A DNA stretch of 64,000 nt, taken from NCBI RefSeq assembly GCF_014898815.1, contig NW_026515544.1, positions 620,001 to 684,000 of the forward strand, read 5' to 3'. Every line of letters begins with the position of its first letter. Within the stretch, counting starts at the first letter, position 1. Below are positions 13,357-25,224 of the stretch, piece after piece. Under the pieces are notes generated by a model. It worked only from the letters and a program-made list of their open reading frames with translations. It did not search any database and had not been told where the DNA came from. A program made the position numbers and the translations under genes. Origin of the DNA: Panonychus citri (taxonomy: Eukaryota > Arthropoda > Arachnida > Trombidiformes > Tetranychidae).

Positions 13357-16300
13357 CTAATATCCTGAGAATGTTTGTTCCATGTGAGCCTTGTATTCCT
13401 TTTTATGGATAAATTTGTTTCCAGTAGCTGTTGTAGCAGATACTGGTCTCCCGGCGTATCTATTGAGGGAGAAAAGGTGAGAAATTAGGTTAAATTGTTA
13501 GAGATATATAGAGGTAATTTATCAGTTGATTATTAATTCTTACTTTAATTCTCTATTCTGTTGATCAAGATGCTTGAGAACTGAATGCATATGTGGTTCC
13601 ATATGAGGCCAGAAACCTTGGTTTTTATGTTCTTCTTGAGACCAAATGAGTTGGGCATTTGGATATTTACTTATCTCTTCAGTAATCAAATCCCAAGGGA
13701 AGGGACATAATTGTTCAACTCGGGTTATTGCAACATCTTTGTCTAATCCACGAGCAGTTCTTTCCTTTATCAATTCGTAATAAACTTTACCGGTACAGAA
13801 AACAAGAGCTTTGGTATTTTCAGCATTTTCAGAAGCAGAACCCGATTCAGGGATAATTCGTTGGAACTCAGTTCCTTCATTCATTTCATCGAAACTTGAT
13901 CGAGCATCGGGATGTCTTAATAAAGATTTTGGTGAGAAAACAATTAGAGGTTTACGGAAAGGAAGAGCAACTTGTCGTCGTAAGGCGTGGAAAATGTTTG
14001 CTGGTGTACTGCAATTAACAACAATCATGTTAACATCATGTAATTGACGATTAACAAAATCAACATCATTTATATATTCATCGGCCTGAATGAATGAATA
14101 GAAAGATAATTGATTAGAAAATAAAAATTAAGGTTAACATGGTGATCAAATGAATGAATAAAATGGAAACTTACAGGATAGATATTACCATCTGAGTTAC
14201 ATAATTGGAGGAATCTTTCAGGGCGAGCTGATGAATGCTCAGGACCCATTCCTTCCATACCGTGAGGTAAAAGAAGCACAAGTCCGCTTTGTCGAACCCA
14301 TTTAACTTGTCCACTGCTAATAAACTGATCAATAATACATTGAGCTGTATTATTGAAATCACCAAATTGAGCTTCCCAGATAACTAATGCATTGGGGTTG
14401 GTCATTGAAAAGCCAAGTTCAAAACCAAGGACACCATATTCGGAGAGGGAACTATTACAAACAGTATAAGGCGCTTGATCGGGGTAGAGGTGGCAAAGTG
14501 GTCTGTATGTTGTCTTATCAACGGTTTGATGGTGAAGAACATGGTGACGATGAGAGAAAGTACCTCTTTCAACATCTTGTCCACTAAGACGAACATGAAT
14601 TCCTTCTTTAAGGAGAGATCCAAAAGCCATTGCTTCACCTAAAGCCCAATCGGCTTCTCGTTTTGAGACCATTTCAAGACGAGATTTAAGGATTCTTTTC
14701 ATAGCCGGATGAATCTTGAAATTTCCGGGAGGTTCAGATCCAAAAGCGGTACCAATGTGAGTTAAAACATCCTCCGAGACACCGGTTGGATCAGATTTGT
14801 ATGGATGACGGGTTCCAAAGAATCCATGCCAAGGTGAATCAAGCCAATCTTTATTGTGAATTTTACTCATTGAATCACAATTTTTGAAAGATTCTTGTAA
14901 AATCTTTTCATACTTGTTTTTAACCTCTTCAATTTCATCGACAGTGCAAACACTTTCATCAACAAGCTTCTTACTGTAAAGATCAAGAACAGGTACTTGT
15001 TTCCTGATTCTGGTGTACATCAATGGTTGGGTGAACATCGGCTCATCAACCTCATTGTGACCGTTTCGTCGGTAACCGACAATATCAATAATAACATCTT
15101 TACCAAACTTGTCTCTCCATTCAGCGGCAACATTGCAAACATGGACAACTGCTTCAGGATCGTCAGCATTAACATGGAAGATGGGAGCATTGACGACACG
15201 GGCAACATCAGTACAATAAGGTGAAGATCGGGCAACCCGAGGATCAGTAGTGAAACCAATTTGATTGTTAACAACAATATGGATGGTACCATGTGTTGAA
15301 TAATCAGCAAGATCGGAAAGGTGAAAAGTTTCATAAACAACACCTTGGCCGGCAAAAGCAGCGTCACCATGTAATAAGATTGACATGACTTTCTTTCCCT
15401 GGCTATCGGAACGGTAAAACTGTTCAGCACGACATTTACCTTGAACAATTGGATCAGAAGCTTCCAAATGAGATGGATTGGCAACAACAGCCAATTTTAT
15501 CATTTTGTTAGTCATTCGATTGAGTCTTTCGTGACACATACCCAAATGGTATTTAACATCACCGGAACCCTTAATAAAAAGGAGAATTATGGAAAATCGA
15601 TAAAATAATTACAAATTTATCTTTTTTTATGACGATATTATTAGTTAAAAATAATGTATCAACACAAACCTCATCATCCGGCTCAAGGGCGCTGAATTGG
15701 GCAAAGATTTGCTCTAATGGTTTACGGCAAACGTTGGCTAAAACATTCAATCGGCCTCGATGGGGCATTCCCATGATGAAACTTTCACAACCTAATTCAC
15801 TTGATCTATCAATGATCGTTTTCATGGCTGGAATTAAAACTTCAATACCTTCGAGACCGAAACGTTTTTCTGAGACCCACTTTTTGGCAAGAAACTCTTC
15901 AAATTTGGTTGATCGAGTTAATCTGGCCAATAAAAGTCGTTTCTGTTCTCGGTTCAGATCCATAATATTAGGAGTTTCAAATTTACTTCTAAGCCAATTA
16001 CACTGTTCAGTATTATTGATAAACATATATTCAACACCAATATGATTACAATAAACATTTTCTAACCGGCTGATGATCTCCCTTAAAGTTAAAACTTGAT
16101 CTTCACCACCAATATAAGTGTTTTTAGGTAACTTAAATTCTCGATCCATGTCCCGTTCATCCAACTTATGGTGTCTCAGAACAGTTTCCGGTGAACTGGG
16201 TGCACCTTCAGATGTTTGTAAATAAATATTAGCAGAGGTAATTTCCAATGGATCAAGTCTAGCTGCTAGATGACCTCGAACTTGATAAGATCGAATAATA

Positions 16301-16653
16301 GCTTGAACCGAAAGATGATCATCAATTGATGGATCAGCAGTAGAAACAGTTTGGGAAGAAGCAAAGGAACCACCGCCAGTACTACCAAGTGCTCTTAAAG
16401 CAGCAGCTGAATTGAAAGCAGCTGTCGGGCTAGAATAGGCTTGACCAGGTTGTAATCCAGCACTTACACTCTTAAAAAAAATATTCCATGAAGGATGAAC
16501 GGAAGCCGGGTCAGCCTTCCAGGCTTTAAACATTTCTTCCACATAAACAGAAGATGATCCATTTAGAAAGGGTTCTTGGGCAACCGAGTTTAACCTTCTA
16601 GAATTGAGACGCTGGTAGTTTTTAGATAAAACACTAAACAGACACCGATTCAT
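13357..16653 (-). CDS. OGDH: 2-oxoglutarate dehydrogenase, E1 component
   Basis: The thiamine-diphosphate E1 subunit of the mitochondrial 2-oxoglutarate dehydrogenase complex, which oxidatively decarboxylates 2-oxoglutarate to succinyl-CoA in the TCA cycle. Four exons (16653-15670, 15569-14175, 14085-13544, 13459-13357) join in phase to give 1007 residues, close to the usual ~1020. The N-terminus is Arg/Ser-rich without acids, as expected of a matrix-targeting presequence. Family signatures are intact: MGMPHRGRLNVLANV, GSGDVKYHLGM, HGDAAFAGQG, NNQIGFTTDP, YRRNGHNEVDEP and LVIWEAQFGDF. The C-terminus ends YAGRPVSATTATGN, matching the family tail. The first intron uses the weaker donor GTTTGT. 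The gene is divergent from SPAG7 across 744 bp. Confidence 0.97.
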
Positions 16654-17397
16654 GGTGGATAAATAGATGGAAACGGAGAATAACTAAATTAAATAGAAAT
16701 AAATTAAATTAAACTACGAGAGAAAAAGAAAAGAAAACATTAACCAGGAAAAAACAGTAACAAGGTCACAATAGAAAAGCTTTTACCTTGTTAAGTAAAT
16801 GAAGACAAATGTGAATGTTTACCTCATAACCAAAGGCAACGAAAGAGAAAAGAACATTTTATTTGCCTAGTGGACTAAATGGGAACTAATTTTCTCTTTT
16901 CTAGCGGAGAATTTGGATTTTCTCAGATTAACCCAATCTCTTAAATCTGGATTAGTGTTTTTTTTTGTTCTCATTAATCATTTTGTCAACATTATTTTCT
17001 CATTCATTTATTTATAGCTTCAATTTAATATTCTGACATTGATTTGTTTCCATCATCTACTTAATTTTAACCATCATTGACCAAACATTTTAAAGCTCAA
17101 TCATATTACCATTGGTATTTGATTTCGGTTTTATTTTACTTCATTTTTGGATTAGTGACTTGGTTTCTAATATTCATCTGGTTGTGATTTGCTCTTTGTT
17201 CAAGTGTATTACCCCGAGAGTGTGTTTAAGATATCGTTTATTTCAGATATTAGAGAATCCTTTGTGAGAATCGCTGGTGGTATTTGCAAGTGTGAAAAAA
17301 ATCGTCATTTTTGATCATTTTACTCATTGGATTGTGACTTTTCTTTTGTTTAATTGAATTGGAAATATTAAATTTACCTTGTTAAATTTTTCTCAAA
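16654..17397. promoter_or_regulatory. Shared head-to-head promoter region, OGDH / SPAG7
   Basis: 744 bp separate the two divergent start codons, and both leaders must fit inside. No TATA box is placed convincingly near either start, and no coding exon is visible. Whether the two genes are co-regulated is an inference from spacing alone. Confidence 0.5.
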
Positions 17398-18141
17398 ATG
17401 GCCGATCTTCTTGGTTCTATTTTAAAAGCCATGGATAAACCTCCATCAACGACCCGTAATGATCAAAGAACTGCTGCAGCTAAAAAACAAGAGGAAGCGA
17501 TGAGAAAAATAGCCGATGAAGAGAAAAGAAAATTGAAAGAATTCAAAGCGTCAATTGAGAAGCGGGTGAATGAATTCATTGCAGATGAATCTAAATCTTC
17601 TTTAAAATTCGAGCCAATGGAAAAAGTTCAACGGACAATCGTCCATGATGTTTGCGATGCCAATGGTTTATATGCTTCTTCTTTTGGACTCGAAGCCGAG
17701 CGTCACACTGTCATCTATAAACAAGATGCTGTTCCCTCTGAAGAAGAGTTGGCCGCTCTTCGGCGAGGTGAAATTTACGATCCCGAAAAAGCTGCATTGA
17801 AAAAAGTATTAGAAGCCAAAGAAGAACTTGAGTCATTGAAAAAGAAAAAAATTGTACCCGTAACCAATTATAGAGAAAAATATGAACACCTAATAGGTAA
17901 AGACACTGGTAAAGAAGCGGCAACCATAGCGAAACCCAGTGAACAATTTGGTTTGGTACCAACCGCCTTAAAACGAGATCAAAGGTCAATCGAGGAAGCG
18001 CTAAATGATATTCGGTCAAAGAAGAAACTTAGACAAGAGTTACTAGGAGCATCGACAAGTGATTATAATTCACAAGAGACCATTTCAACCTCAAGTGCGT
18101 CCAATGCTCAAGCGGGTAAAGATGAAGACGATAGTGATTAA
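17398..18141 (+). CDS. SPAG7: SPAG7-like R3H-domain protein
   Basis: 247 residues in a single uninterrupted coding exon. The start MADLLGSILKAMDKPPS matches the vertebrate SPAG7 N-terminus. A charged coiled-coil stretch (about residues 20-58) leads into an R3H domain with the defining Arg-x3-His at R79 and H83 (RTIVH). Conserved later blocks are EELAALRRGEIYDPEKA, YREKYEHLIGK and KRDQRSIEEALNDIRSKKKLRQ, then a Ser-rich acidic tail. R3H domains bind single-stranded nucleic acid. SPAG7 is poorly characterised but linked to RNA or ribonucleoprotein functions. Lack of introns in the coding part is unusual beside its neighbours, but the gene shows no sign of retroposition: there is no poly-A tract directly abutting the end and no target-site duplication that I can see. 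Confidence 0.95.
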   Translation: MADLLGSILKAMDKPPSTTRNDQRTAAAKKQEEAMRKIADEEKRKLKEFKASIEKRVNEFIADESKSSLKFEPMEKVQRTIVHDVCDANGLYASSFGLEAERHTVIYKQDAVPSEEELAALRRGEIYDPEKAALKKVLEAKEELESLKKKKIVPVTNYREKYEHLIGKDTGKEAATIAKPSEQFGLVPTALKRDQRSIEEALNDIRSKKKLRQELLGASTSDYNSQETISTSSASNAQAGKDEDDSD

Positions 18142-18383
18142 CAAGAAAATGAATATTCTTTGAGGATAATTTGTTTCAAAATAAAAAAAAAGATGACAAT
18201 CAATTTCTTTTCAAGTAAAAGTAATTAGGTTTGATTTAATTGAAGTAAATATCACAAATCAACAAAATATTTACAAACAACTAAGGGTTTTTTATGTGTT
18301 TTCTGATTTTTCTAATCAGAAACTATTTATAGTTTTTCCACCAGAAAAGATGGAGCTATAAATCAATTAAACAACTAGAGGTT

Positions 18384-19785
18384 CTAATATTGATGGACAT
18401 TTTTATGCCTCGTCTCGTTATAATGTCTAAAAAATGATTTACCCCATTCATAAGTGCTAATCATTATAGCACAAGCGGGAGCCACTTTAATTAATCTTGG
18501 TGATAAGCCTGCGAATAGACCTTTCAATCCTCTTTGAGAATATAAATGTTTGATTATGGAAACAGTTGATTTAGGTGTTGTCCTTGTATGATTACTTTTA
18601 CCAACAATTAGGTTTTGTCCAATCTCAATTTGTCGATGTGTTTTGACTACATCGAAAGGTAATGTTATTATGGCTGCCACCGAACCGGCGATTCCACCAC
18701 AAATGAAACTTTGAAAGAATGTTGGTTGAACTGTACAGTTTAACTTTCTTTTTAATCCTTCGTAACCGGCCCAGTAAAGAGCGGAGAAAGGTACATCACG
18801 AAGTATTGTTGGAACAAGACCACGATAAAGTGCTAAAATTCCTTCTTGTTGGATTAATGATCGTACTGCTCTTCCAATATCAAAATAACTCAATTTCTCC
18901 GATTGCATTTTAGTTCTTATCAATTCCAATGGACTAATAGTTACAGCGGCGATAACACGAGCACAACCGCCAGCAGTCATAGGAACCCAAAGTGGTTGAT
19001 CTTGAGGTAATCTGCCACGGTGGAGGTTAATTCGAGCTCGAAGTTGATCATATACAGTGAAATATATAACAGTTGATGGAATAGCCATAACTCTGGAATA
19101 ATTTAAAGGTAACAAAACAAAAAATCAAGTCTAAACTTATCATGAGTTTGATGATTTACATACAATGTTGGTGGTAATCCACTCCATAAACTAGTGATCC
19201 CTTCATTTCTGGCAATATGAACAATACCATCCTAGAGATAAATTAAAATGTCATGACAATAATTAATTAACCCTCTTTAAATAAAATCTAATCAAAATCT
19301 AAGAAAGAGTAGATTATATTCGGGATTATAAGTCTTGACTCTCTTCTTGTAGGAAATAAACTGACATAATGTATAAAGGATAAATTAATTACCAGTGTTC
19401 CTGTGAATGGAGCTCCACGTTTGAACCATTTAACTCTTTCGGATTGAGTCATTTGAACTGAAGCAGCTTCAGAATTTCCATTTCCATTACAGGTACAAAT
19501 ATGATCCATTAAACCATTACAGTAAAGGAAACATTTATTGCGAATAAATTCTTTCTCTCGAGCTTGAATACGAATTTTAACCACATCCAATGGTGTAACT
19601 AAAACATAGTAACAAATGAAAAAAAGATTATCATAACTGTAAACATAAAAATGGAGGAAAACAGATAAAAGTAAAATGTCAAGGTACAAACCAATCAAAG
19701 AAGTGATAATGGCACCGGTACAGGATGAAGCCATTTGCTGACCAGGAGTAATATTGAAATTTAGTCCATCAGACGAGCCCATCAT
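18384..19785 (-). CDS. SLC25A40: Mitochondrial carrier SLC25A39/A40 (glutathione importer family)
   Basis: Four exons (19785-19692, 19598-19393, 19231-19164, 19092-18384) join in phase to 358 residues. Three mitochondrial-carrier repeats are visible by their signatures VTPLDVVKIR, ISPLELIRTK and LPFDVVKTHR, giving six membrane helices in the inner membrane. The blocks GLPPTLVMAIPSTVIYFTVYDQL, split by an intron, and RDVPFSALYW are those of SLC25A39/A40, which import glutathione into the matrix. The first matrix loop keeps a cysteine cluster (CFLYCNGLMDHICTC). In the mammalian SLC25A39 such cysteines are linked to iron-sulphur or glutathione-dependent control of protein stability. The gene converges on SPAG7, with 242 bp between stops. 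Two ATGs stand in tandem at the start; I use the upstream one. Assignment to A40 rather than A39 is by closer resemblance in the loop. Confidence 0.95.
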
Positions 19786-20567
19786 TATGATTTATGTTTC
19801 TCAATCAATGAAAGGCCTTGAACGTTACTACGCACAAACAACAAACTGTTACAAGGGTTAGCACGTGCTTGGTAAATTCGCTAATGATTGATAATTTTTA
19901 CATTGGAAGACTTGAGTTAACTATAAGATAGAAATAGAAGAAGATTTTAGTCAATGAGAAATTGAGATAAAGAAAATAATCAAAATTCATTAAGAATATA
20001 AAAAGTGAATAATAACCAAACTCATTTAGCTTTGAGATAACGATCAAAGGTGAAGAAAAGGAAACATTGACAAAACAATAACTTACCACCATTAGTTTAT
20101 AATCGGTTTGATTCTTCTCACAAATCATAATCTTCTTTCTTTACTAAGTTAATTAGCAATATATTAATGACATATTATTAATAAATACTACAAAGTTGAT
20201 TAGAATAACAAAACCTTGAAAATTTAAAGGATCGACATTTAATCAGGAGAAAGTGGAGAAAGTAAGGAAAAGAAAGAGAAAATGTGAGGTTACCATGGAA
20301 ACGAAAGAAACAACTTTAAAAAGAGAAGCGGTTTTTTCAAAGAAAATGACGTTAAATTCAGAATTTATTTTTAATAAAGTGAACAATTTCAACATGGAAT
20401 ATGTTTTATCGTGAAAATTTTTATCGAGAAAGAAAAATCGAAATTCAAATTAAGAAAAAATGGTTTGAAAGACAAAATCATGTTTATCAGCTAAGTTTAG
20501 ATGTTATTGTTGATCAAATTGTAGTTTTTCTCAACTTTGCTGATGACAATGAGTTAATCAGTCTGAG
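19786..20567. other. Intergenic spacer with probable SLC25A40 leader
   Basis: AT-rich spacer between two tandem minus-strand genes. A 76-codon open frame (20128-19898) is hydrophobic, low-complexity and without splice or promoter support. I treat it as chance. Confidence 0.5.
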
Positions 20568-21119
20568 TTAATCAGACGACTCAAAATGTTTAGAAGACGT
20601 TTTGAAATCGGCAAGATGAGATTTTGGATGAATGTACATTTTAACGGGAAATTCAATGTCAAGGTCAAATATTTGCGCTATTCTCATAATGGTCAGTCTA
20701 TTAATTACTCCATCGGGTTTCCATAGTTCACAGGCAAGTTTAACTCCATCGACATCTCGAACTCCCATGCTGATCAGGTAACGAATTGTTTTCTCTTGAA
20801 TTCCTTTTAATCTCAGAGTTCGAACCCAATTGGCAGTTGGAACTGTATCAATAATCTGAGCAACAGTCGAACGAGTATCAATTGTGTTACTCTTTAATAG
20901 AGAGGTTTCAGAATAACTTCCAGTAATTAGACCATTGGTCAACATCGCATCGATTAATTTACGCAAATTAAGATCACAAGTAACGGCCAAAGAAACTCCC
21001 ATTACACTGAAGATCGACTTGAAGTCTAAATAGTCCAAACTATTCAAGTGCTTTCGAATGGTCAACTTGGATAATTTCCCATTGATGGTCAAGGGATCTT
21101 CGTTTATGCTATCACTCAT
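20568..21119 (-). CDS. Uncharacterised 183-aa protein
   Basis: A single-exon open frame of 183 codons starting at an ATG. I do not recognise it. The composition is balanced, unlike chance frames in this AT-rich DNA. There is no signal peptide and no membrane segment, and predicted helices predominate (for example around LNLRKLIDAMLTNGL and GIQEKTIRYLISMGV). There are two cysteines. The C-terminal third has a well-formed amphipathic pattern ending in a charged tail. It looks like a small soluble intracellular protein. A winged-helix or helical-repeat fold is possible but not shown. It lies upstream of SLC25A40 on the same strand. Coding potential is supported by length, normal amino-acid use and frequent synonymous-looking third positions. 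Confidence 0.6.
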   Translation of the reverse strand: MSDSINEDPLTINGKLSKLTIRKHLNSLDYLDFKSIFSVMGVSLAVTCDLNLRKLIDAMLTNGLITGSYSETSLLKSNTIDTRSTVAQIIDTVPTANWVRTLRLKGIQEKTIRYLISMGVRDVDGVKLACELWKPDGVINRLTIMRIAQIFDLDIEFPVKMYIHPKSHLADFKTSSKHFESSD

Positions 21120-22332
21120 GTTTTCACAATAATGAGAAACTTTAATTTTAACGAATTAACTGAAAATAATGATCACAGGAAATGATTTATGATTGAATGA
21201 TAACCACTAATTAAAATCCCGAATCAACAATTGGTTGACTCATGAGGTGGGAGGATAATCGGGATTAAGATTAAAAATGAAGCAAATTTAATGGATGAAT
21301 ACAATCAAGTAATTGTTTGCTTTCTGAAGGATTAAAATTAACAAAAAACCAGCCCAATTTTTAATTGTCAACATAATTAATTGATACAATTGTTTATTTG
21401 ATCTAAATTGGTTATATTCACATTTGCAAACAACCACAATAAACACCAAGAAAAGGTTAATTGCTGTGAAAATAATAAAACTAATCAACTGTTAATTGAA
21501 TAGAGAAACCAAATTAAATTGAGTAGTTAATCAAACAGTTGTAACAACAACAACAACAACAATCTAATCAAATTGTTTCCAGTCAATCGATTCCCAATCA
21601 GCATTTGACAATTAATTGTGTTTACATTTACATCAACAAAAACAGAAAAGTAAACATGATAAATGTTAAAAGATGTTGATGATCATGATGGTAATTAACT
21701 ATTACGATGAAATTATCAATAGAAATTAGATTTGATTAAAAGCTAACAAACTAAATTGTTGAATGTATCATCTTGATCCAATCTAATTAAATTAACAAGG
21801 TAACAGGAAGATTTAAACAAAAAGGAAACGGATATACAAATGATAACATCTAATTAATTGAATAACTTTTCGTTGAGTGAAAATTTAAATGTTTCACTGT
21901 TGATACAATGAAAGTTATGATAATTGTAATTAGTTAATTGTCGGATATGTTTCCAATTGATTGGAGTATTTATCTACAATTGAAAGAGAGACAAACCTTT
22001 TTCTATTCAGTTTCTATTCAGTTTCTCTCTCTCTCTCTCTTTCTCATCATTTGTCTTCATCATCATCATCATCATTAATTCAGTTATATCATCTGATAAT
22101 GATGATTTCTACCCAGATCATCATCAGCAGATGGTTAGGACTCGAATTGATTACAATTAACTAATTGTTGAATTACCTTCACTTGTGTTTCCATCGCCAA
22201 CAGTATTGTTACCAACACGGAACAAGTTAATTGTGTGTTGATTTATTTCATGTTTCCTTAATTTTACACTTTTGCAACTAAATTTTCTTAATAATTTATT
22301 GATTGTTTTAAGTCTTAATTATATTTAGAAAA
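21120..22332. other. Intergenic region with simple repeats
   Basis: Non-coding spacer between divergent genes. It holds an (ACA)n run at 21543-21562 and a (CT)n run at 22024-22041 followed by ATC repeats. The 67-codon frame over the CT tract is simple-sequence artefact. The promoter of the membrane protein at 22333 should lie in the right half. Confidence 0.5.
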
Positions 22333-23037
22333 ATGTTTAAATATTCAACTCTTTTAATTGTTACCATTTTAACACAATTTACTTTGATCATAAGTAAAAC
22401 CACCGAGACAAAAACAACTACATTATCACCCTCATCATCTTCATCACCATTAAATCAATTATCTTCAAATATAACTACAAATTCAACAACAATCAACGAT
22501 AATCATGGAAGCGCAAAGAAATTAATTCATCCATCAGATCAATTTGATCAAACAAATACAACTAATCAAATCAACGGCTCCGAAGTGACCAGTTTACCGA
22601 GCAAAATTCATTACGTTGATTTTAAATTGACTGAAAATTTCAACACTTCTAATGATTTCTATGTGGCTCTTACCAATGGTACCGATCAACCAGATGATCT
22701 TAATCCGGTTGAATCAACCAACGAAACAATTATCGATCAAGGTAAACATATGTTCAATAGTCTTTACAATAAAGTGACTAATCTAATCGATTACGATTCC
22801 GTGGATAATAATATTTTGTACAATTTGTGGATTCCGTTCATTTCGGGATTTCTGGTTGGATTGGCACTACTTGTGCTCTTGTGCTGCTGTCGCAAATGTT
22901 GCCGACGATGTCCATGTTGCCGTAAATCACATAAAATTAGTTTTAATCAAAGTAAACGAGGCTCGAAAAAGTTACAATCAGTTGATGATAATCGTTACCT
23001 TTTAGTTTCAAATCATAGTGATTCAGAAGGAGTTTAG
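22333..23037 (+). CDS. Type I single-pass membrane glycoprotein, 234 aa
   Basis: Single-exon gene, not recognised. Residues 1-21 form a signal peptide. An extracellular part of about 150 residues follows, rich in Ser/Thr/Asn, with many N-x-S/T sequons (NIT, NST, NTT, NGS, NTS, NGT, NET), so heavy N- and probably O-glycosylation is likely. One transmembrane helix lies near residues 168-188 (LWIPFISGFLVGLALLVLL). It is followed directly by a very Cys- and Arg-rich juxtamembrane stretch (CCCRKCCRRCPCCRK) that is a good palmitoylation region. The cytoplasmic tail of about 45 residues is basic then acidic. The layout suggests a mucin-like or syndecan-like surface protein, but that is description and not homology. 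Confidence 0.75.
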   Translation: MFKYSTLLIVTILTQFTLIISKTTETKTTTLSPSSSSSPLNQLSSNITTNSTTINDNHGSAKKLIHPSDQFDQTNTTNQINGSEVTSLPSKIHYVDFKLTENFNTSNDFYVALTNGTDQPDDLNPVESTNETIIDQGKHMFNSLYNKVTNLIDYDSVDNNILYNLWIPFISGFLVGLALLVLLCCCRKCCRRCPCCRKSHKISFNQSKRGSKKLQSVDDNRYLLVSNHSDSEGV

Positions 23038-23617
23038 TTAGTTGATTGTAATTCTTACATTTTGTGATCAATCAATTAATTGTAATGTCGTTAATTTAAT
23101 GATGGTAATTCCGATTGACATTTATTGGTTTTGGAAAAAAAAACCTCAATTCATGGAAACAATTAATTTGTGTTAATCATTACTTTTTAAATCGTCATCC
23201 AAATCTTTCTTACCAATAAAGATAAACATTTACATGATTTAATAGTTGTTTCAATTGATTGACTTGATTTTACTTCCTATTAATCGCGTTAATTGACGCA
23301 AAATTAATTGATGATAATTATACACAAAAATGGGAATCTCATTTAATTTTTTAATCAAATTGATTAACATATTATAATAATTCTGTGGGTTTTTCAATTT
23401 ACCATTTGTCTCTGTTGGTATAACTATCAATCGAATGGTAAATAATAATAATTGTTAGTATGCCAATTCAAGGCAATAATCAACTAACAAAGTAATAAAG
23501 TTAACTTACAATTAACTTTAATTGTTAGTAGACAGATAAAAAAAAGAGTCGATTAATATCTGAGGTCTTTTTTTCTGGAAGTTGAGTCGATCGATTATCT
23601 TTTTTTTTTCCTTCTTC
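23038..23617. other. Convergent 3' flanks
   Basis: Spacer between the stops of the membrane glycoprotein gene and AMPK beta. It contains AATAAA at 23215-23220, a likely poly-A signal for the plus-strand gene, and T-rich sequence near 23598. No coding signal. Confidence 0.5.
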
Positions 23618-24850
23618 TTATATTGGTTTATACAAAAGGGTCGTAACGTATTTCCTTCTGTATCTATTGGTACAGGAAAGCACCATGACTCCGTCTTTAA
23701 TGGACAGAGCATAAAGATGATTCAACATGACATGATTAGGTTGTGGTAAAAAGGTTGGGTCACTGGTGGTCAAGGTCGGATTGTTAAGCATCACTTGAAG
23801 AAGGTGGGGAGGTAAAATTGGTGGACCAGCACCTTGATTGCCGCTTGATCCTCCGCTGTTATTTCTTGAGCTTCCACCGGCAGCAGGTTTGGGTTGCATG
23901 GAGGAAGGAAACTCTTGAGAATATGAGCCTAGAACAATATTAATGTTGAGGTAAAAGAAATTAAAAAAGAAGAAGGTTAGAATATATTTATGGTTATTTT
24001 CCTTTTAAAGGGAAAAAAGGATAGAAAAATCAGAGATATTAAAAAGAAAATTTAAAAATAATGGAGAGTAATTAACCTGGTGGAGATCCACTTAATTGAT
24101 TGCTGTTATTATTCGCTGCCAGATCCATTGCAAGGGCTTCGAAAACTTCGAAATCGCTTTTTTTTACATTAATAACATTCTTGGTTTTCTCTTCATCCAA
24201 GGTTGCATTTGTATTTACGGTCTCATTACCATCCACAATAAATTTGTAATGATGAACACCCTGTAATAAGAATTGGAATACATTTTAGAAAATTCTAATA
24301 GTTTAACAATTAAATGAGCCAATAGAAGTACAAACCTCAGGCACATCAACAATGGCGATGAAATTACCATGACTATGGACCATTTTAATTGGTTTCCAAT
24401 CACTAAACGTCCCTGAAATGAGGACTTCTTTACCTCCTCCTTCCCATTTGAATACCGTAGGTAAAGCATTTCCATCAATTGAGGTTCCTTGACTTATAGT
24501 AGATGTACGAGGTCGAATCTAATAAATGAACAAAAAAAATATAGAAATAAAGGAAGCAGAGAGTTAATTAAATCTGTATTATTACAGAGAAGAAGAAAAG
24601 AAAAGAGGGAGAATTAATTGATGGTGGAAACAAAGTTTACCTTATATTCATCATAACCATCATCTACACTGTAGTCGGTTGATGATTGATACAATAAGGG
24701 TTTTTTCCGTCCACCACCGACAAAATCAAATGATTTAGAATCATCGGCTCGAGGAGATGATGAGATATCTCGATGAGGATGATTAACACCATCAATGGTA
24801 TAAAAGTAGTTACGGTCTCGTTTAACCTGAGATGTATTCGTGTTACCCAT
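23618..24850 (-). CDS. PRKAB1: AMP-activated protein kinase, beta regulatory subunit
   Basis: The scaffold and glycogen-sensing subunit of AMPK. It holds the catalytic alpha and nucleotide-binding gamma subunits together. Four exons (24850-24641, 24518-24336, 24260-24077, 23928-23618) join in phase to 295 residues. The start MGNTNTSQ keeps Gly2 for N-myristoylation. Residues ~85-160 form a CBM48-type glycogen-binding domain (FKWEGGGKEVLISGTFSDW, then GVHHYKFIVDG). A Ser/Gly/Asn-rich linker (SSRNNSGGSSGNQGAG) precedes the C-terminal ASC domain (LPPHLLQVMLN, HVMLNHLYALSI, YRRKYVTTLLYKPI). It is divergent from SURF6 over 374 bp. One beta gene cannot be assigned to vertebrate beta1 or beta2; the symbol marks the family. 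Confidence 0.97.
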
Positions 24851-25224
24851 TGAACGATTAAAATGAAATCAACAGAACAAATTTAAATATCTCCAATTTT
24901 GGCCAAGCATTAACGATAAATAATAAAACACAAGTAAAAACCAGAAGAAAATGAATAAACGACAAAACAATTAACGGCGGTGAGACCAGAAAAAAACACT
25001 CATTAAATTAACGATAAAATCAAAGGCAGAAAGAGATGAAAATAAACAATCGACAATCAGCGCCACCAATTTACTTTCTTTAGGGTTTTTCTTCTCCAAG
25101 AGATGGAGCCACAGAGTTTCAATTCACTTGCACGCTCATTTGAAGTATCACATGTGTCAAGTTCAAATATTCTTTGTTTTTCTAATTGTTATTTAATTTT
25201 ATTCTTATTTAATTGTTTAAAATT
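24851..25224. promoter_or_regulatory. Shared head-to-head promoter region, AMPK beta / SURF6
   Basis: Only 374 bp separate the divergent start codons of an energy-sensor subunit and a ribosome-biogenesis factor, so the core promoters must share this stretch. No TATA box is evident. Functional coupling is inferred from spacing. Confidence 0.55.

Noticed and set aside
14171..15487. Alternative frames of 64-155 codons inside OGDH
   Set aside because: They are shadows of the conserved OGDH frame; none has independent support.
17398..18141. SPAG7 as a processed retrocopy because its coding part lacks introns
   Set aside because: The frame is intact and conserved, with no flanking duplications and no poly-A tail directly after the stop. 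Intron loss or an intron in the leader is simpler.
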